44,029 bases of DNA from Basidiobolus meristosporus CBS 931.73 (Eukaryota; Basidiobolomycota; Basidiobolomycetes; Basidiobolales; Basidiobolaceae). Location: positions 1-44,029 of the forward strand of contig MCFE01000700.1 of assembly GCA_002104905.1 (NCBI GenBank). The letters are read 5' to 3'. Below the pieces are notes generated by a model. The model saw nothing but the letters and a program-made list of their open reading frames with translations. It was not told where the DNA came from and did no database searches. This document shows positions 22,340-33,110 of the stretch, piece after piece. Within the stretch, counting starts at the first letter, position 1, and every line of letters begins with the position of its first letter. A program made the translations under genes and the position numbers.

Positions 22340-23725
22340 ATGAACTCTTTGCCATTACCACTCTCACATGGAGCCCCACAGTTTGATGGAAAGAATGTGG
22401 AAAGCTTCATATTCAAATGGGAGAAGCTCTGCAAGATGTGCAGCCTATCTGAACAAGAAATGGCTGAAGACTTCCCCTACTACTGCATCAATGATATTAC
22501 CATTAAGCTTCTCAGACAAGGAGACATTCTCACTGACTGGGCCTTAATGAAGACCTACCTACAGACCAAGTATGGTAGACCCCAGATATACTATGGAATT
22601 GAAGACCTCAGACACTTTGGAAGAACTGGACTTTCCAAGCTACTACTTGAAGAGTTCATTCAAAATTATGAAGATATGGCCAAGCCACTCCTAGAGTCCC
22701 AGGCTATAACTGAGTTTACCATGACACTTTACCTTGCACAAGGGCTTCCCCAGGACTTGGCAAGGAAAGTTGACTTACATGCAGCCAAGGATGACAAGTC
22801 TGGACTTCCTTGCTTTGCAGAGATGAAACGTGTTCCCCTAGAGGCAAAGTAAACTTCTACCTTTATGAAACTCCTGACATCTAATCTGCCAGACCAGTCA
22901 ACCAAGGAGCCAAGGAGTGCTGCTGCTGACAATCAGACCTACTCTACCAACAGAATTGACCAACTTGCTGAACAGCTACAAAAGCTAGCCCTCAAGATTA
23001 ATGGCTCAGCTGAGGTTGCTACTGAGGGCCAAAGACCTTTGCCCAGACACTGCATCTGGTGTGACTCTACTCAGCATGCCAGACAAGAATGCTCAGAGCT
23101 TAGTCAGCTACTCAGAGAAGGAGCAGTACAGTTTGATGCTGATGGAATGCTTGCTGACAAGGAAGGAAGAAGGATTCCCACTAATTTCCAAAGAGGAGGG
23201 ATGAGAGCCCTTTGCCAGAAATCTGACTCAGCAACCAGAAAGATTACTGTTGATGCCCCTATTGGGACTCATAAAGTGAATCCAAGCAGCCCTGACAACA
23301 GACAACACACAGTTGATGCCTTTGCTACCAAAAGACACCTCCCTGAAGAGCCTGCCAAACTCATCCTTAGAAGGCCACAATTTGAAGAACCTGAAGTTGT
23401 TATTGACAGGAAGCCTAGTATGCTGCCCACCCAAGATCCATTGCCTCACTTTCAGATGACCTCAAAGATAGCAAGTTACTCAAGCCCTCAACTGACTACT
23501 GAGAAGCTGCTGAAGCAGAACCTCACTTTGTTGGTTGGAGTAACCATGAGTGTATCCCCATCTGTCAGGAAGACCTTTGATGAGCAGCTTAGAACAAGAC
23601 AACAAGCTGTTGAACATATGGACACCCATATAACTCAGACAAACCATGAAGACCACCAAAAGGATGAGAACACTACTGAATATAAGACCTTTTACTCAGT
23701 TGCAACTGCTGTGGTGAAAGGGTAT
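22340..23725 (+). pseudogene. Gypsy gag with zinc knuckle
   Basis: The first in-frame ATG is at 22340 (the open frame extends upstream to 22292 from a GTG). A gag core with APQFDGKNVESFIFKWEKL and LMKTYLQTKYG runs to a TAA at 22850; the same frame resumes at 22853. The nucleocapsid motif C-IW-C-DSTQ-H-ARQE-C (CX2CX4HX4C) is complete, near 23050-23095. The region after it is low in recognisable structure and leads into protease without a frame change. Only one stop interrupts gag. Confidence 0.85.
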
Positions 23726-24427
23726 ATATATGATGACCCTGTTGACTGCCATATTGACAGTGGCTCAGAGATTTGTATTATGCTGCCAGACTCCTAGAAG
23801 ACACTTCAAAGCAAGGAGTTGCTGCCTTTTGATAGAGATATTGGATGGAACATGACTGATGCAAACTCAGGATCTAGTCCACTCTATGGTGTAGTGCACA
23901 AGTTCCCTATTGAGGTACAAGGAATCAAGGTCTGGCTTCCCCTCTTCATCTGCCAGAAGGCAAACTTTGACCTTCTGCTAGGTAGACCATGGGAAACCAG
24001 CACTAAGGCTACAACTACCAACTATTCCAATGGGTCAGTATGGTACACCATACAAGGATCCAACCCAGGACTACAGTCAACCTTTTGTGGTGTAACACCC
24101 ACCAATAAGAGGACACATACTGCTTGCCAGAAGACACATCTTGTTATGGAAGAAGATGAGGAGCCTGACAATATACACCCCAACATTTGGAGCTGCTCAT
24201 TAGGTATACAGGAGCAGACTGCTATGGTTTGGACAAAATACAAGAGAGTAGAATAGAAGATTAGATCATCACTTCCACCTTTGACTGATGGAACTTGACC
24301 TGCTGATTACATTAGACCACCAGAAGAAACACCAGAAGATATACAACCTACACCCGAGAGACTTAAGCAACTTATCATTGATGATGGAAACCTTACACTG
24401 GAGGAGACACTATTATTTGAAGAGACC
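23726..24427 (+). pseudogene. Gypsy aspartic protease and linker
   Basis: The active-site segment CHIDSGSEICIM ends at 23794, followed by TAG (23795-23797). The same frame continues with the FDLLLGRPW flap/C-terminal motif near 23965-23995. TAG at 24254 and TGA at 24296 follow in the linker to RT. The DSG triad is intact. Confidence 0.85.
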
Positions 24428-25392
24428 TTGAAGAGGCATGATAAGGTTTCCTCATATAATGACAAGGAGATGGGACTCTTAAAGACATTGGTTGAAAAAC
24501 TCATTAAGATTCATACAGTGCCCCACACACCCTGGTCATTTAAGCCTTACCCACTGCCCAGAGGACTCCAAGCTGATGTGCATGACCTACTCAAGAAGAA
24601 GATAGAAGCTGTTATCCTAGAACCTTGCCATGGACCTTATGCTAACAGATGGTTTGTGACCAAAAAGAAGAATGGAAAGCTCTGATTCATTCAAGACATG
24701 CAACCTGCAAATGCTGTGACTATCAGAGATGCTGCTATACCTCCATCTATTGATGACTTTGCAGAAAGCTCTAGTCACCACTCCATTTACTTAACATACA
24801 ATCTCTACTCAGGATATGACCAGATCCCCCTTGATGAGACATCAAGAGATATTTTTGCACTGCAGACACCATTTGGACTGTTGAGGATGACAGGACTCAG
24901 CCAAGGGGCTACAAACTCCGTGACTAAGTTCCAGAGATGCATGGTCAATGTGCTGTATCAATTTATACCTGAAAAGCTTGCTGTCTTTGTTGATGACATA
25001 GGCATCAAAGGACCAAAAATCCGGGACACTACTGAAGATATGCCTGGAGTAAGAAAGTTTGTGTATGATCATATTTCAGACAATGATGCCATATTAGGAG
25101 CCATTGAAGAAGCTGGACTCACCATCAGTGGTGAGAAAAGCAGCTTTGGTGTATCAGAGATATCCATTGTTGGACAAAAATGCAACACCTTTGGTTGTTC
25201 ACCTGGAGACTCCAAGACACAAAAGATATGCAACTGGCCTACCCCTCAAGTCTCACACAGGCTTGTGGCTTTGTGGCAGCTTGTGGGTTCTCTAGGATCT
25301 GGATCCCAAGATTTTCTGAGATTGCAGAACCAATTTACCAACCACAGAGAAAGAACACCCCATTTATCTGGGGAGAAGAGTAAGAAGAAGCC
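24428..25392 (+). pseudogene. Gypsy reverse transcriptase
   Basis: Fingers PYPLPRGLQADV and RWFVTKKKNGKL, then a TGA (24683) at a codon where Arg is usual, then FIQDMQPANAVT, NLYSGYDQIPL, the ALQTPFGLLRM and GLSQGATNSV blocks, and the catalytic VFVDDIGIKG. The frame shifts by one base near 25245, after KICNWPTPQ, and continues as CGFSRIWIPRFSEIAEPIY with a TAA at 25381. Catalytic aspartates are intact. Confidence 0.9.
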
Positions 25393-26013
25393 ATGCAATT
25401 ACTGAAAGAGGCCTTAGTATCTCCACCAGTCTTACAACCTCTTGACTATCAGAACACTGAATGCCCACCTATTTTGACAGTGGATGCAAGCCCTATAGGA
25501 GCTGGAGTACTACTTGGCCAAGATGATGAAGATCGCAACCGCTATGCCTGCAGATATGAGAGCTGCCTATTCTCTCCTAGAGAACAAAGATACTCACAGA
25601 TTAAGAGAGAGCTACTAGGAGCTGTGAAGATGCTGAGGAAACTGAAGTCACAACTCTACATGACACATTTCATCCTTGAGACAGATGCCAAGCCACTTAT
25701 AGGAATGATCAACAAGCTAGACCTACTTGATGATGCCACAAACCAATGGATGGCATGGCTGAAAATATTTGACTTTGAGGTCAGACATATCCCTGGCAAG
25801 ACAAATGTGGTGGCTGATGCACTCTCCAGGAAGGGACCACAGTTATTTGAAGACTTGGACCCTCACTTTGATGATATTATTGATGCAGAGATCCAACTGA
25901 TTACCATCAAAGAACAAGAGAGAACTACCTGGAGTCTGATCAAGGAATATCTAAGGACACTTAAGAAACCTAGTTGGATGGAAATTCAGGAGTTTAGATA
26001 ACTCAGGAAGAAG
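25393..26013 (+). pseudogene. Gypsy RNase H
   Basis: A 202-codon open stretch ending at TAG (25999-26001). TVDASPIGAG, KRELLG, ETDAKPLIG and NVVADALSRK supply the D-E-D-D residues of RT-associated RNase H. The HIPGKTN motif precedes the last Asp. Same frame as the integrase that follows. Confidence 0.9.
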
Positions 26014-27173
26014 GTGCACCACTACTATCTTAGAGATGACCTTCTCTTTAAGCAAGTGAAGCCTGGACTTATGCCAAGAAGAGTAGTCACTACACCACAA
26101 GAGCAACTGAACATCATGACAAGTATCCACCAAGGAGAACCAGGAGGACATAGAGGACAAGAAGCCACCTACAATACTACAGCTCAGAGGAACTACTAGG
26201 AGAATATGTCCTATGATATCCAACACTTTGTTGAGTCATGTGTAGCCTGCCAGAAGAGATCACTGCATCCTACTTACACAATCTGTCTATGGCAAAAGGT
26301 TGGTATTGACCTTGTCCACATGCCAATGGCTAGATCAAAAAAGTACCTGATTGTTGCTAGAGATGACCTTAGTGGATGGGCAGAGGCTCAAGCCTTGCCC
26401 AACAACAAGAGCCATACCATATGGAGATTTATACTTGAAGACATCATCTGCAGATTTGGCTGTAACCAACAGTTTTTTGCTGACAGAGGAGAGATGACAT
26501 CCCAAAAGATCCAGGAGTTGTGCTCAAAGTACAAGATACACATTACTTTTACAACAGCTTACCACCCTCGAGCCAATGGAATGATAGAGAGAGGACATGG
26601 ACCATTGGTGAACTCTCTTGTCAATACCTGCAAGAATAACACAACACTGTGGCCACAGCAATTACATCTTGCACTATGGGCAGATAGAATTACTACCAAG
26701 AGAACAACTGGATTATTGCTGTTCAAGCTACTCTATGGACATGACTGCATACTACCAGTTGAGTTGAACACAGTCACTTGGAACTCATTGAATTGGAGAT
26801 CCAATATGCAGACTGAAGACCTCCTTGCAACTTGCATACAGCAACTTGATCACCATGACCTGAATATCAGCAGAGCTGCTGAACAACTTAAGGATACACA
26901 ACTGAAGAACAAGGCGCCCTTTGACAAATCACACCCAACAAGACCAAAACCACTATCACTAGGAGACCTAGTATTACTCTACAATTCCACCTTGGACAAA
27001 CAATGGAATTGAAAGTTTGACAACAAATGGACTGGCCCCTACCTCATTTCCAAAGTGATTGGAAATGGATGTTATTATATATCCAAGCTTGACAACACCC
27101 AGTTGAGAGCACCAGTTGCTGGAAACCAACTAAAGTTATTCAAGCATAGGAATTTTGCACATCAAGATTAGTT
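26014..27173 (+). pseudogene. Gypsy integrase
   Basis: Zinc-binding HHCC segment (IHQGEPGGHRG ... CVACQK), with a TAG at 26197 where Trp is usual. The core starts VGIDLVHM (first catalytic Asp), then ARDDLSGWAEAQAL, FFADRGEM (second Asp) and HPRANGMIERGHG (Glu). A TGA at 27010 precedes a KFDNKWTGPYLI segment, and the protein ends near 27171. No chromodomain is seen. The catalytic triad is intact despite the two stops. Confidence 0.9.
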
Positions 27174-27196
27174 TGCTTTGACCCAAGTTCAAAGCT

Positions 27197-27210
27197 GAGA
27201 GGGGGGTAGC
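27197..27210 (+). promoter_or_regulatory. Polypurine tract of the gypsy element
   Basis: GAGAGGGGGGTAGC immediately before the 3' LTR. Confidence 0.8.
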
Positions 27211-27510
27211 TGTAGTGGGATGACAGTGACACCCACTGACAGATGTGCTCATTCCCTTATTTTCTACTTCCCTATATCTCTACTACACTTATTTTAGTTT
27301 ATTCCATTTGTCTTACCCAATCAGTACTATCCCATAAGCCGGTTGACTATCACACCTGCTTACCTTATTGCATAAGTTACCCCTCACTGTATGTAAGATT
27401 ACTAGCTATAAGTGCTTCTATATTTGGCAAGTACCCATGCCAGTACCTGAGACACACAATCAACCCGTGTCACCATCCCTACCATTTCCATACCATATAT
27501 GGTATCCCTA
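27211..27510 (+). repeat. First 300 bp of the gypsy 3' LTR
   Basis: Starts TGTAGTGGGA and follows the 5' LTR to 'ggtatcccta', just past the palindrome ATACCATATATGGTAT (27490-27505), then changes abruptly to Tnp2-element sequence. See the inverted remainder at 37326-38094. Confidence 0.9.
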
Positions 27511-28496
27511 GGTTGCACTGAATGACAAAGCAAGCTGTTGTCCAACTGTTCTTCTGCTATCATCAGCAGTGGTGTTTGCTGGGGAACCAGACAACTTTGT
27601 TTAAATTTTAGTTAGCATATATATGGAAGTGATTCAAACCAAAGGTGAAATAGTCTTACATATACAGGGGTATGTGGTGCTGCAACTATATTTATAAAGC
27701 TTACTATGGCAGGTCATCATTAAATCTTACATTCATGTAGATGCAATGTCTCAAATACCAGACCATCTTAAATTCACATGAGTAGTGACCAAAAAGTGAT
27801 ATAGTTACATTACGTTGCTGAAGGTCCAACTTTTTGCCCCATGGACAAGACTACTTTGATTCAATGCCATAAGAGAAGAGGAAAGTAACCATGTGGCTAT
27901 TGTAGTAAACCTCTCAGTCATGAAGCACTCAGACAGCATAGGAGGTATTACAAGGATCACAGCCAGTATTTTGCCACACAGGTAATATTTGACCACTTAT
28001 CAGTCACTACTGTACCAACATTATCTTGCTGGTCAGTTGATACTTCTATATTGGTACCTGGCTGTCTTTGGACCCTGTGCAAGCTGAGTCAGGTGAGTTT
28101 GTGATGCCTTTAGGTTCACCACAACAGTACCATGCATGAGCTCTGTCAAATCCCAATATGCAATGGGAGAGCACCCATTGAAACAAATGCCAAGGATACT
28201 TTATGAAGCCAAGTGAGCCCCATAATACATCTACTGGATAATGATATAATGTTGAGGCTAGAGAAGTGGTGTGTTTCCATCAATGTTAGTGATGGCACCT
28301 TGAGGATTTACTACTACTTCTTGCAAAATCAATCTGGGATGCAAATTACTATTTACATGGTAAGATTGGACAAACATCATGCAGATGGCAACTTATGACC
28401 CAGACACTGTCCTGATTCCAGCATGTGATAACAGTTGCATGGCATTCACATCCAAAAATGCCACCTTTGCACCATGTCCAAATTGTCAGGCATCCA
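27511..28496 (+). pseudogene. Tnp2 element 5: divergent spacer and transposase N-terminal part
   Basis: 27511-27840 is the orfA start (a few codons, minus strand) and the divergent spacer. The transposase begins at the ATG at 27840 (MDKTTLIQCHKRR). It shows CGYCSKPLS and the acidic linker with several stops, up to a HIQKCH...CTMSKLSG segment, the frame-shifted zinc-ribbon region. At 28496/28497 it is joined head-to-head with the opposite-strand C-terminal part of another copy. Confidence 0.7.
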
Positions 28497-29202
28497 CCTT
28501 GGGGCTGCTTAGCTTCTTAATGTCATAGGCATAGGTGACTCCATGTGCACAATTGTCCTCAGTATTTTCCAACTCTTCCTGGCTGTCCTCCATGTGCCAA
28601 CTCATCACATCCATGATGGACTTGAAGGTGTTATTCTTGATGAGATTGGGATATGGTAGTACCTGCAACTTGCCTTGTCTTCCTATCTCCCCACACATCC
28701 ACTCAATAAGAAACTCCCAAAAGTTGAAGCAAGGCCCAATGTTCTCCAAACACCATGCAAGATGGAGTAGAAAATGGATACAGCTGTGGCAGAGATCTCC
28801 GCATTTAGCTTTATATTTGTAGTATAGCCGCTCAAATCCCGTTACAAACTACTTGCACAACACCTGTAGATGTGTCAAGTTGACATTGGTGATCTGCTTC
28901 TGGATAAATATTCCTACAATGTCCACATATGACTCCCAATGCTTCCAATGTACTCTTGGTAGGAATGGCTTCAGAATACCACTTGGATAAATGCATATCC
29001 AATTGATCCAGTCTTTGCATTGGTTGGTTGCATATGCGTATAAATATTGATTGGAGTCTGTGAGAAGTATTTATGGTGGCAGATACTCTCCAATATCTTG
29101 CCAATTCTTTCAAATTTTCCGGTATCTTGGAGGGCTCATATGGCTTGAAATGCCCCATGTACAACTTGGTCATCAGTATAAGGATATTGTTGCAAAGCAA
29201 AT

Positions 29203-29413
29203 AGACTTGTTCCATTGTGCCATTGATCACAGTGCCAGAAAGTGCTGTATATTTTGCTATTAATTTGATATTTTAGGGTCATATGCATGTCAATTTTGAT
29301 CCCAAATTGGCACTGTATGGCACTATCTGGCACTCTGTGGCATGATCAGGCACCATCTGGCATGCTATAGCACTATTGGGCTCTATGATCAGCTGGAACA
29401 ATGGAACAAGTCT
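29203..29413. mobile_element. Foldback element 4 (short form, 211 bp)
   Basis: Termini AGACTTGTTCCATTGT and ACAATGGAACAAGTCT (16-bp perfect inverted match) with AAT on each side (29200-29202 and 29414-29416). The empty site in the transposase at 19640-19660 confirms a 3-bp duplication. The right half is a tandem array of a 10-bp unit (29308-29387). This is a deleted relative of the 700-bp foldbacks. Confidence 0.85.
29308..29387 (+). repeat. Eight 10-bp units of TGGCACTATN type
   Basis: Read in exact 10-base steps: TGGCACTGTA, TGGCACTATC, TGGCACTCTG, TGGCATGATC, AGGCACCATC, TGGCATGCTA, TAGCACTATT, GGGCTCTATG. The phasing has no slip over 80 bases. About one turn of DNA per unit would put all copies on one face of the helix. 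Confidence 0.85.
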
Positions 29414-29620
29414 AATGTATTGCACCCAGTGGAAAGATTTTGCACTAACAGATACCCTCTATCTCAAGAATCTCTGGTTTCCAACTGATTGCATATTCTG
29501 GCCAATAGCTTATAGCTTGCCAACTTTGCTGCAATTGCATGCTGACTTCTGTATGTTCTCTCTGTGGAAAGACAGTGTGTTTAGTGCTGGTGTTTGGCTA
29601 ATAATAATGTGTGTGAGTTA

Positions 29621-30767
29621 GAAAGCATTAATGAAGCAATTAGGTGCAGTGGCTGATAGGATAGATGCAATGGCCCAGAGAAAGCAGGAAATATTCAAGA
29701 AACAGGATGAGTAGATAATAAGTATAGAGTAATATATATCCCAGGTAGACAAAGCAGTGTCTTTGTTGCAAACAAGGAACTCAAGTAGCCCAATGTCAAA
29801 GCCAAGAGTTGAGCCATTTCCCAGTGCAATAGCAGATACGTACCATACAGCCTTTGAAGCACAACAGCCGTGCCCAAAGATAAAGCCCACAGAAAAACCT
29901 ATTACAGTGTGGGAGGGAGACAGTATGGTATTTATACCAAAGCCTAAAAACCAAAAGACATTGAAGATCTGTGAAGTCATTGAGTGCACTAATGAAAATT
30001 GGGCAATTATTCAAGAGGCTGTCAGAGGTCTGGCATGCCATCACCATAGGGCCTGCATACCATGGGACTGTCAGGAGCTCAAGGCCAAGCAGGATGCACT
30101 TGACATGTTCCATGAGCATTATCCTGGATTCAAATGGGCCAACAGATTTGTGGCCAGCATTGGTATGCTAAGAAAGTATCTTAAGAATAGCAGAAACAAT
30201 CAAAGGCAGAAGAACAAGGGTGCCATGGCTAAAAACCAGTGGCTTCCTCAAGAGCCTGTTACAAGCAGGCCCAAAAGCTCCATACAAGCAACAAAGAGAC
30301 ATCATGGAACTGGAAGAGTGCAAATTAGGGACAAACAGGCAGACACAGAGGCACCAGCACAACATTTATCAAGGAAAAAGCATAGTACCACTCAAGAAGC
30401 ACCCAGTGAGAGTAGCAGTGAAGGACCTGGCAGTGATAAAAACCAGCAGCATTTACAGGAGCCAGTCACAGCTACAGTTGAGAGCTTGAAACAAGCAGAA
30501 AAGAAATTTCAGGTTGCCAGAAGAGTTCCAGCAATGGACAAGCAGGCCAAAACAGATGTGTCATAGCAGAATTTATCAAGGAGAGAACATAGCTCATTAC
30601 AAGAAGCACTCAGACAAAGTAACAGTGAAACACCTGGCAGTGATAATGGAAATTGTAAAGGGAAGAATGTCCACCCAAGCTTGAGGCAGCAAAGCATACA
30701 AAAAAACTACAGATTGACCAAATTTTTTGTGAAATCTGGGGTGCAATTATTTGTTTGCCATCTCTAG
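29621..30767 (+). pseudogene. orfA copy 4: best preserved, lacks its N terminus
   Basis: Joins the chimeric transposase at 29621 within the ALMKQLGA coiled-coil segment. A 269-codon open frame (29757-30566) covers SKPRVEPFPSAIADTYHTAF, the GDSMVFIPKPKNQKTLKICEV block, a His/Cys-containing stretch (LACHHHRACIPWDC), EHYPGFKWANRFVASIGMLRKYLKN, then a basic, Gln/Ser-rich region with the two tandem units. One TAG (30564) separates it from GSDNGNCKGKNVHPSLRQ. A deletion then joins to TKFFVKSGVQLF and a stop at 30765. No known domain recognised. Confidence 0.7.
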
Positions 30768-30860
30768 ACAGTGTCCTGACAGGATCAGTACCTCTTAGTC
30801 ACAGGACTTTAACTTTGTGATGGACTTTTGATGGGATCATTACAATAATGTTTCATAGGG
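30768..30860 (-). repeat. orfA-side terminus of a Tnp2 element
   Basis: Ends ...TGTTTCATAGGG at 30860, inverse of CCCTATGAAACA, and aligns with 10330-10433. Transposase sequence of a different copy starts immediately after. Confidence 0.65.
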
Positions 30861-32189
30861 ATCAATCAAGCACAAATGTATCCAATATACTTTAAGGCAA
30901 ACCTTACCAACTGCAAAGAAGTATGGGCTACCTTGAAGGTATGTATGAACATGCCTTTGCTTTAGCCCTTGAAGGATTCTCATCACACAAGTACTCTACC
31001 AGTAAATCTTGCTGGCCACCGATTCTCATCAACCTGAATCTGTATCAGTGCTAAAATCTGATGGTAGTTGCACTGGTATCTGGGCCTTGATCACTGTCCA
31101 ACCTGGATAGCTCCCTGTACCCATTGCTGAATGAATTTTGTATTTTTTCCTGCAGGATAATATTAAATAGCCATCATGTCAAAGCACAAATTATTATCTG
31201 CATTGGAGATACCCCAGCCATCAGCAAGTTAGCCAACTTTTCTGGGCACAATGGATGGCATTGCTGTTGAATATGTGAGATCCAGAGGATTTACTCCATA
31301 ACTTACACACATTATTGTTACCCAAGCACCTACATTAAGAACACTATCTTCCCACAGAGAGAATATATAGAAGTCAGCATACAATTGCAGCAAAGTCAGC
31401 AAGCTATAAGCCATTGGCCAGAATATGGAATCAATTGGAAACTGGAGATACCTAAGACAGATGGTATCTGTTGGAGCAAAAGCTTTCCACTGGGAGCAAT
31501 GCATTTGCTTTGCAACAGTATCCCTATACTGATGACCAAGTTGTACATGGGGCATTTCAAGCTTGATTAGCCCTCCAAGATACCAGAGAAATATGAAAGA
31601 ATTGACATTGAAGGAATATTTATCAAGAAGCAGATCACCAATGCTAGCTTGACAAATCTACAGCTGTTGTGCAGGGAGTTTGGGGCGGGATTTGGGCAGC
31701 TATACTACAAATATAAAGCAGAAAACATAGATCTCTGCTGATACTCTATCCATTCTCTACTCCAACTTGCTTGGTGTGTGGAGAATATTGGGCCTTGCTT
31801 CACCTTTTGGGGGTTTCCTTTGCAGTAGATGTGTGGGGAGATAGGAAGACAAGTCAAGTAGCAGGTACTATCATATCCCAATCACATCAAGAATAGTATC
31901 TTGTAGTCCATGATGGATATGATGAGCTGGTATATAGAGGACAGCCAGGAAGAGTTGGAAAATACTGAGGACAAATGTGCGCATGGAGACACCTAGGCTA
32001 GTTGAATGAAGATGCTAAGCAGCCCCAATATGTGAGTAATCATTCATGTAATGCCAAGTTAGGTTGGGTGAAAGAAGTACCTAATTTTTATCAGGAAAGC
32101 TGTTTGGAGGTATGCCAGGTTTCTCTTGGTCACAAGCCAACTTCTACACCATGCAATATGGAATTCAAACAAACAAGAGCCAGAGTGCA
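30861..32189 (+). pseudogene. Tnp2-type transposase, middle and C-terminal parts
   Basis: Begins at the CGKPYQ-like segment before YEHAFALALEGFSSHKYS (first Asp lost: LEG for LDG), then CWPPILINLNL, IICIGDTPAISK, SGHNGWHC, and GICWSKSFPLGAMHLLCNSIPIL (31385-31570). An internal deletion near 31600 removes the block before the GIFIKKQITNASL segment. The tail includes SIHSLLQLAWCVENIGPCFTFWG and a Glu-rich segment to about 32000, then the CNAKLGW tail. It is cut at about 32189 by a truncated copia LTR. Confidence 0.75.
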
Positions 32190-32246
32190 CCACATAATCT
32201 ACTTAACTTCCAAATCACTTCCAATATCTCCAAGACCCTTTCTACA

Positions 32247-32259
32247 GGTTATGTGCCCC
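32247..32259 (+). promoter_or_regulatory. Primer-binding site of copia C, contains the gag ATG
   Basis: GGTTATGTGCCCC directly after the LTR remnant, complementary (one mismatch) to the initiator tRNA-Met anticodon region. The ATG at 32251-32253 is in frame with gag. Confidence 0.75.
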
Positions 32260-33110
32260 AATCTGTCACATTCTTTGGTGTCTGCTACTGCTATTACTGG
32301 AACTTTTCCCTCTGTTGAAAAGCTGGATGGATCTGACTACCAAGTGTGGAAGGCAAAGATAAAGATGCTGCTACAAGAAAGAGGCCTTTGGGATCTTATC
32401 ATGGGAGAAGAATGCCTTCTTAAAAATATAGGAGAGGAAGACTTAAAGTACCAGAAGAAAGAACTAAGTGCCTTTAACTGCATTTGCCATAAAGTTAAAG
32501 ACAAATTGCAAATTCAGTGCTCAAGAGCAAAAACAACAAAGAATGCCTGATAGGAATCAGAAGACACCTACCAGTTATGTTCATCTGCTAAGTAAATGTA
32601 TCTTGGACAAAAATTCTTTACTACAAATATGCTGCCCGGAGAAGAAATGAAAAATCTAATTAACAGAACTACCCTGCTGGTGGATGAGATGAAATCTGTG
32701 GGTGTACAAACTACTGATGAGGATGTAATAGTTACCATCCAGAATAGTCTCACAGAAAAGTTTCAGGACCTTGTATCAGCCCTAGAGTCCAGAACTGAAG
32801 ATTTGATCTTAAATTACATATGTGGAAGGCTCCTGGATGAAGAATTAAGAAAATCAAGCACAAATAAGAAGGAATAAGAAAATGCTCTAATAAGCAATGA
32901 TAACCAACAAAGGAGGTACCCAAGACCCTACAAAGGCAACAGCAACCTGTTTTGTAACTACTACAAAAGGAAAGGACACAAATTAGACTGGTGTCTCAAA
33001 AAGAGAGGTAATCAGCAAGAGAAGCCTGAATATGGAAATGCTGCAACAACTGAAGATAGACTATTCATATCTGCACTAAATATGACCACAAACAAGGATT
33101 CTCAGACATG
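32251..33110 (+). pseudogene. Copia C gag
   Basis: Starts MCPNLSHSLVSATAITGTF in the primer-binding site. EKLDGSDYQVWKAKIKMLLQ is the copia gag N-terminal motif. The reading breaks at 32550-32596 (stops and a frameshift) and resumes as TTNMLPGEEMKNLINRTTLL to 32877 (UBN2-like). After a TAA comes the knuckle CNYY-KRKGH-KLDWC, whose second Cys has become Tyr; copia A has CNYCKRKGH. Confidence 0.85.

Larger units (their letters stand above)
21130..27510 (+). mobile_element. Ty3/gypsy LTR retrotransposon, 3' LTR cut after 300 bp
   Basis: 5' LTR, primer-binding site, one long gag-pol frame in gypsy order (gag, protease, RT, RNase H, integrase), polypurine tract and the first 300 bp of the 3' LTR. 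The missing remainder of an LTR of this type, 769 bp, lies inverted at 37326-38094. Coding is inactivated by nine in-frame stops and one frameshift. Confidence 0.95.
28497..29620 (-). pseudogene. Tnp2-type transposase C-terminal part, minus strand, with foldback 4
   Basis: On the minus strand from 29620: the part before GICW, then foldback 4 (29203-29413), then LLCNNILILMTKLYMGHFKPYEPSKIPENLKEL (28832-29202), an IQKLITN-like segment, and MENIGPCFNFWEF...MCGEIGRQGKLQVLPYPNL (28486-28749). These are the last third of the protein. Both ends are chimeric: 28497 abuts transposase N-terminal sequence of opposite strand and 29621 abuts the middle of orfA. Confidence 0.75.

Noticed and set aside
27243-27521. 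92-residue ORF, similar to one at 21162-21371
   Set aside because: Lies wholly in the gypsy LTR and runs past the break into other sequence.
29308-29387. CRISPR-like short regular repeats
   Set aside because: Units are 10 bp, contiguous and without spacers; part of a foldback transposon.
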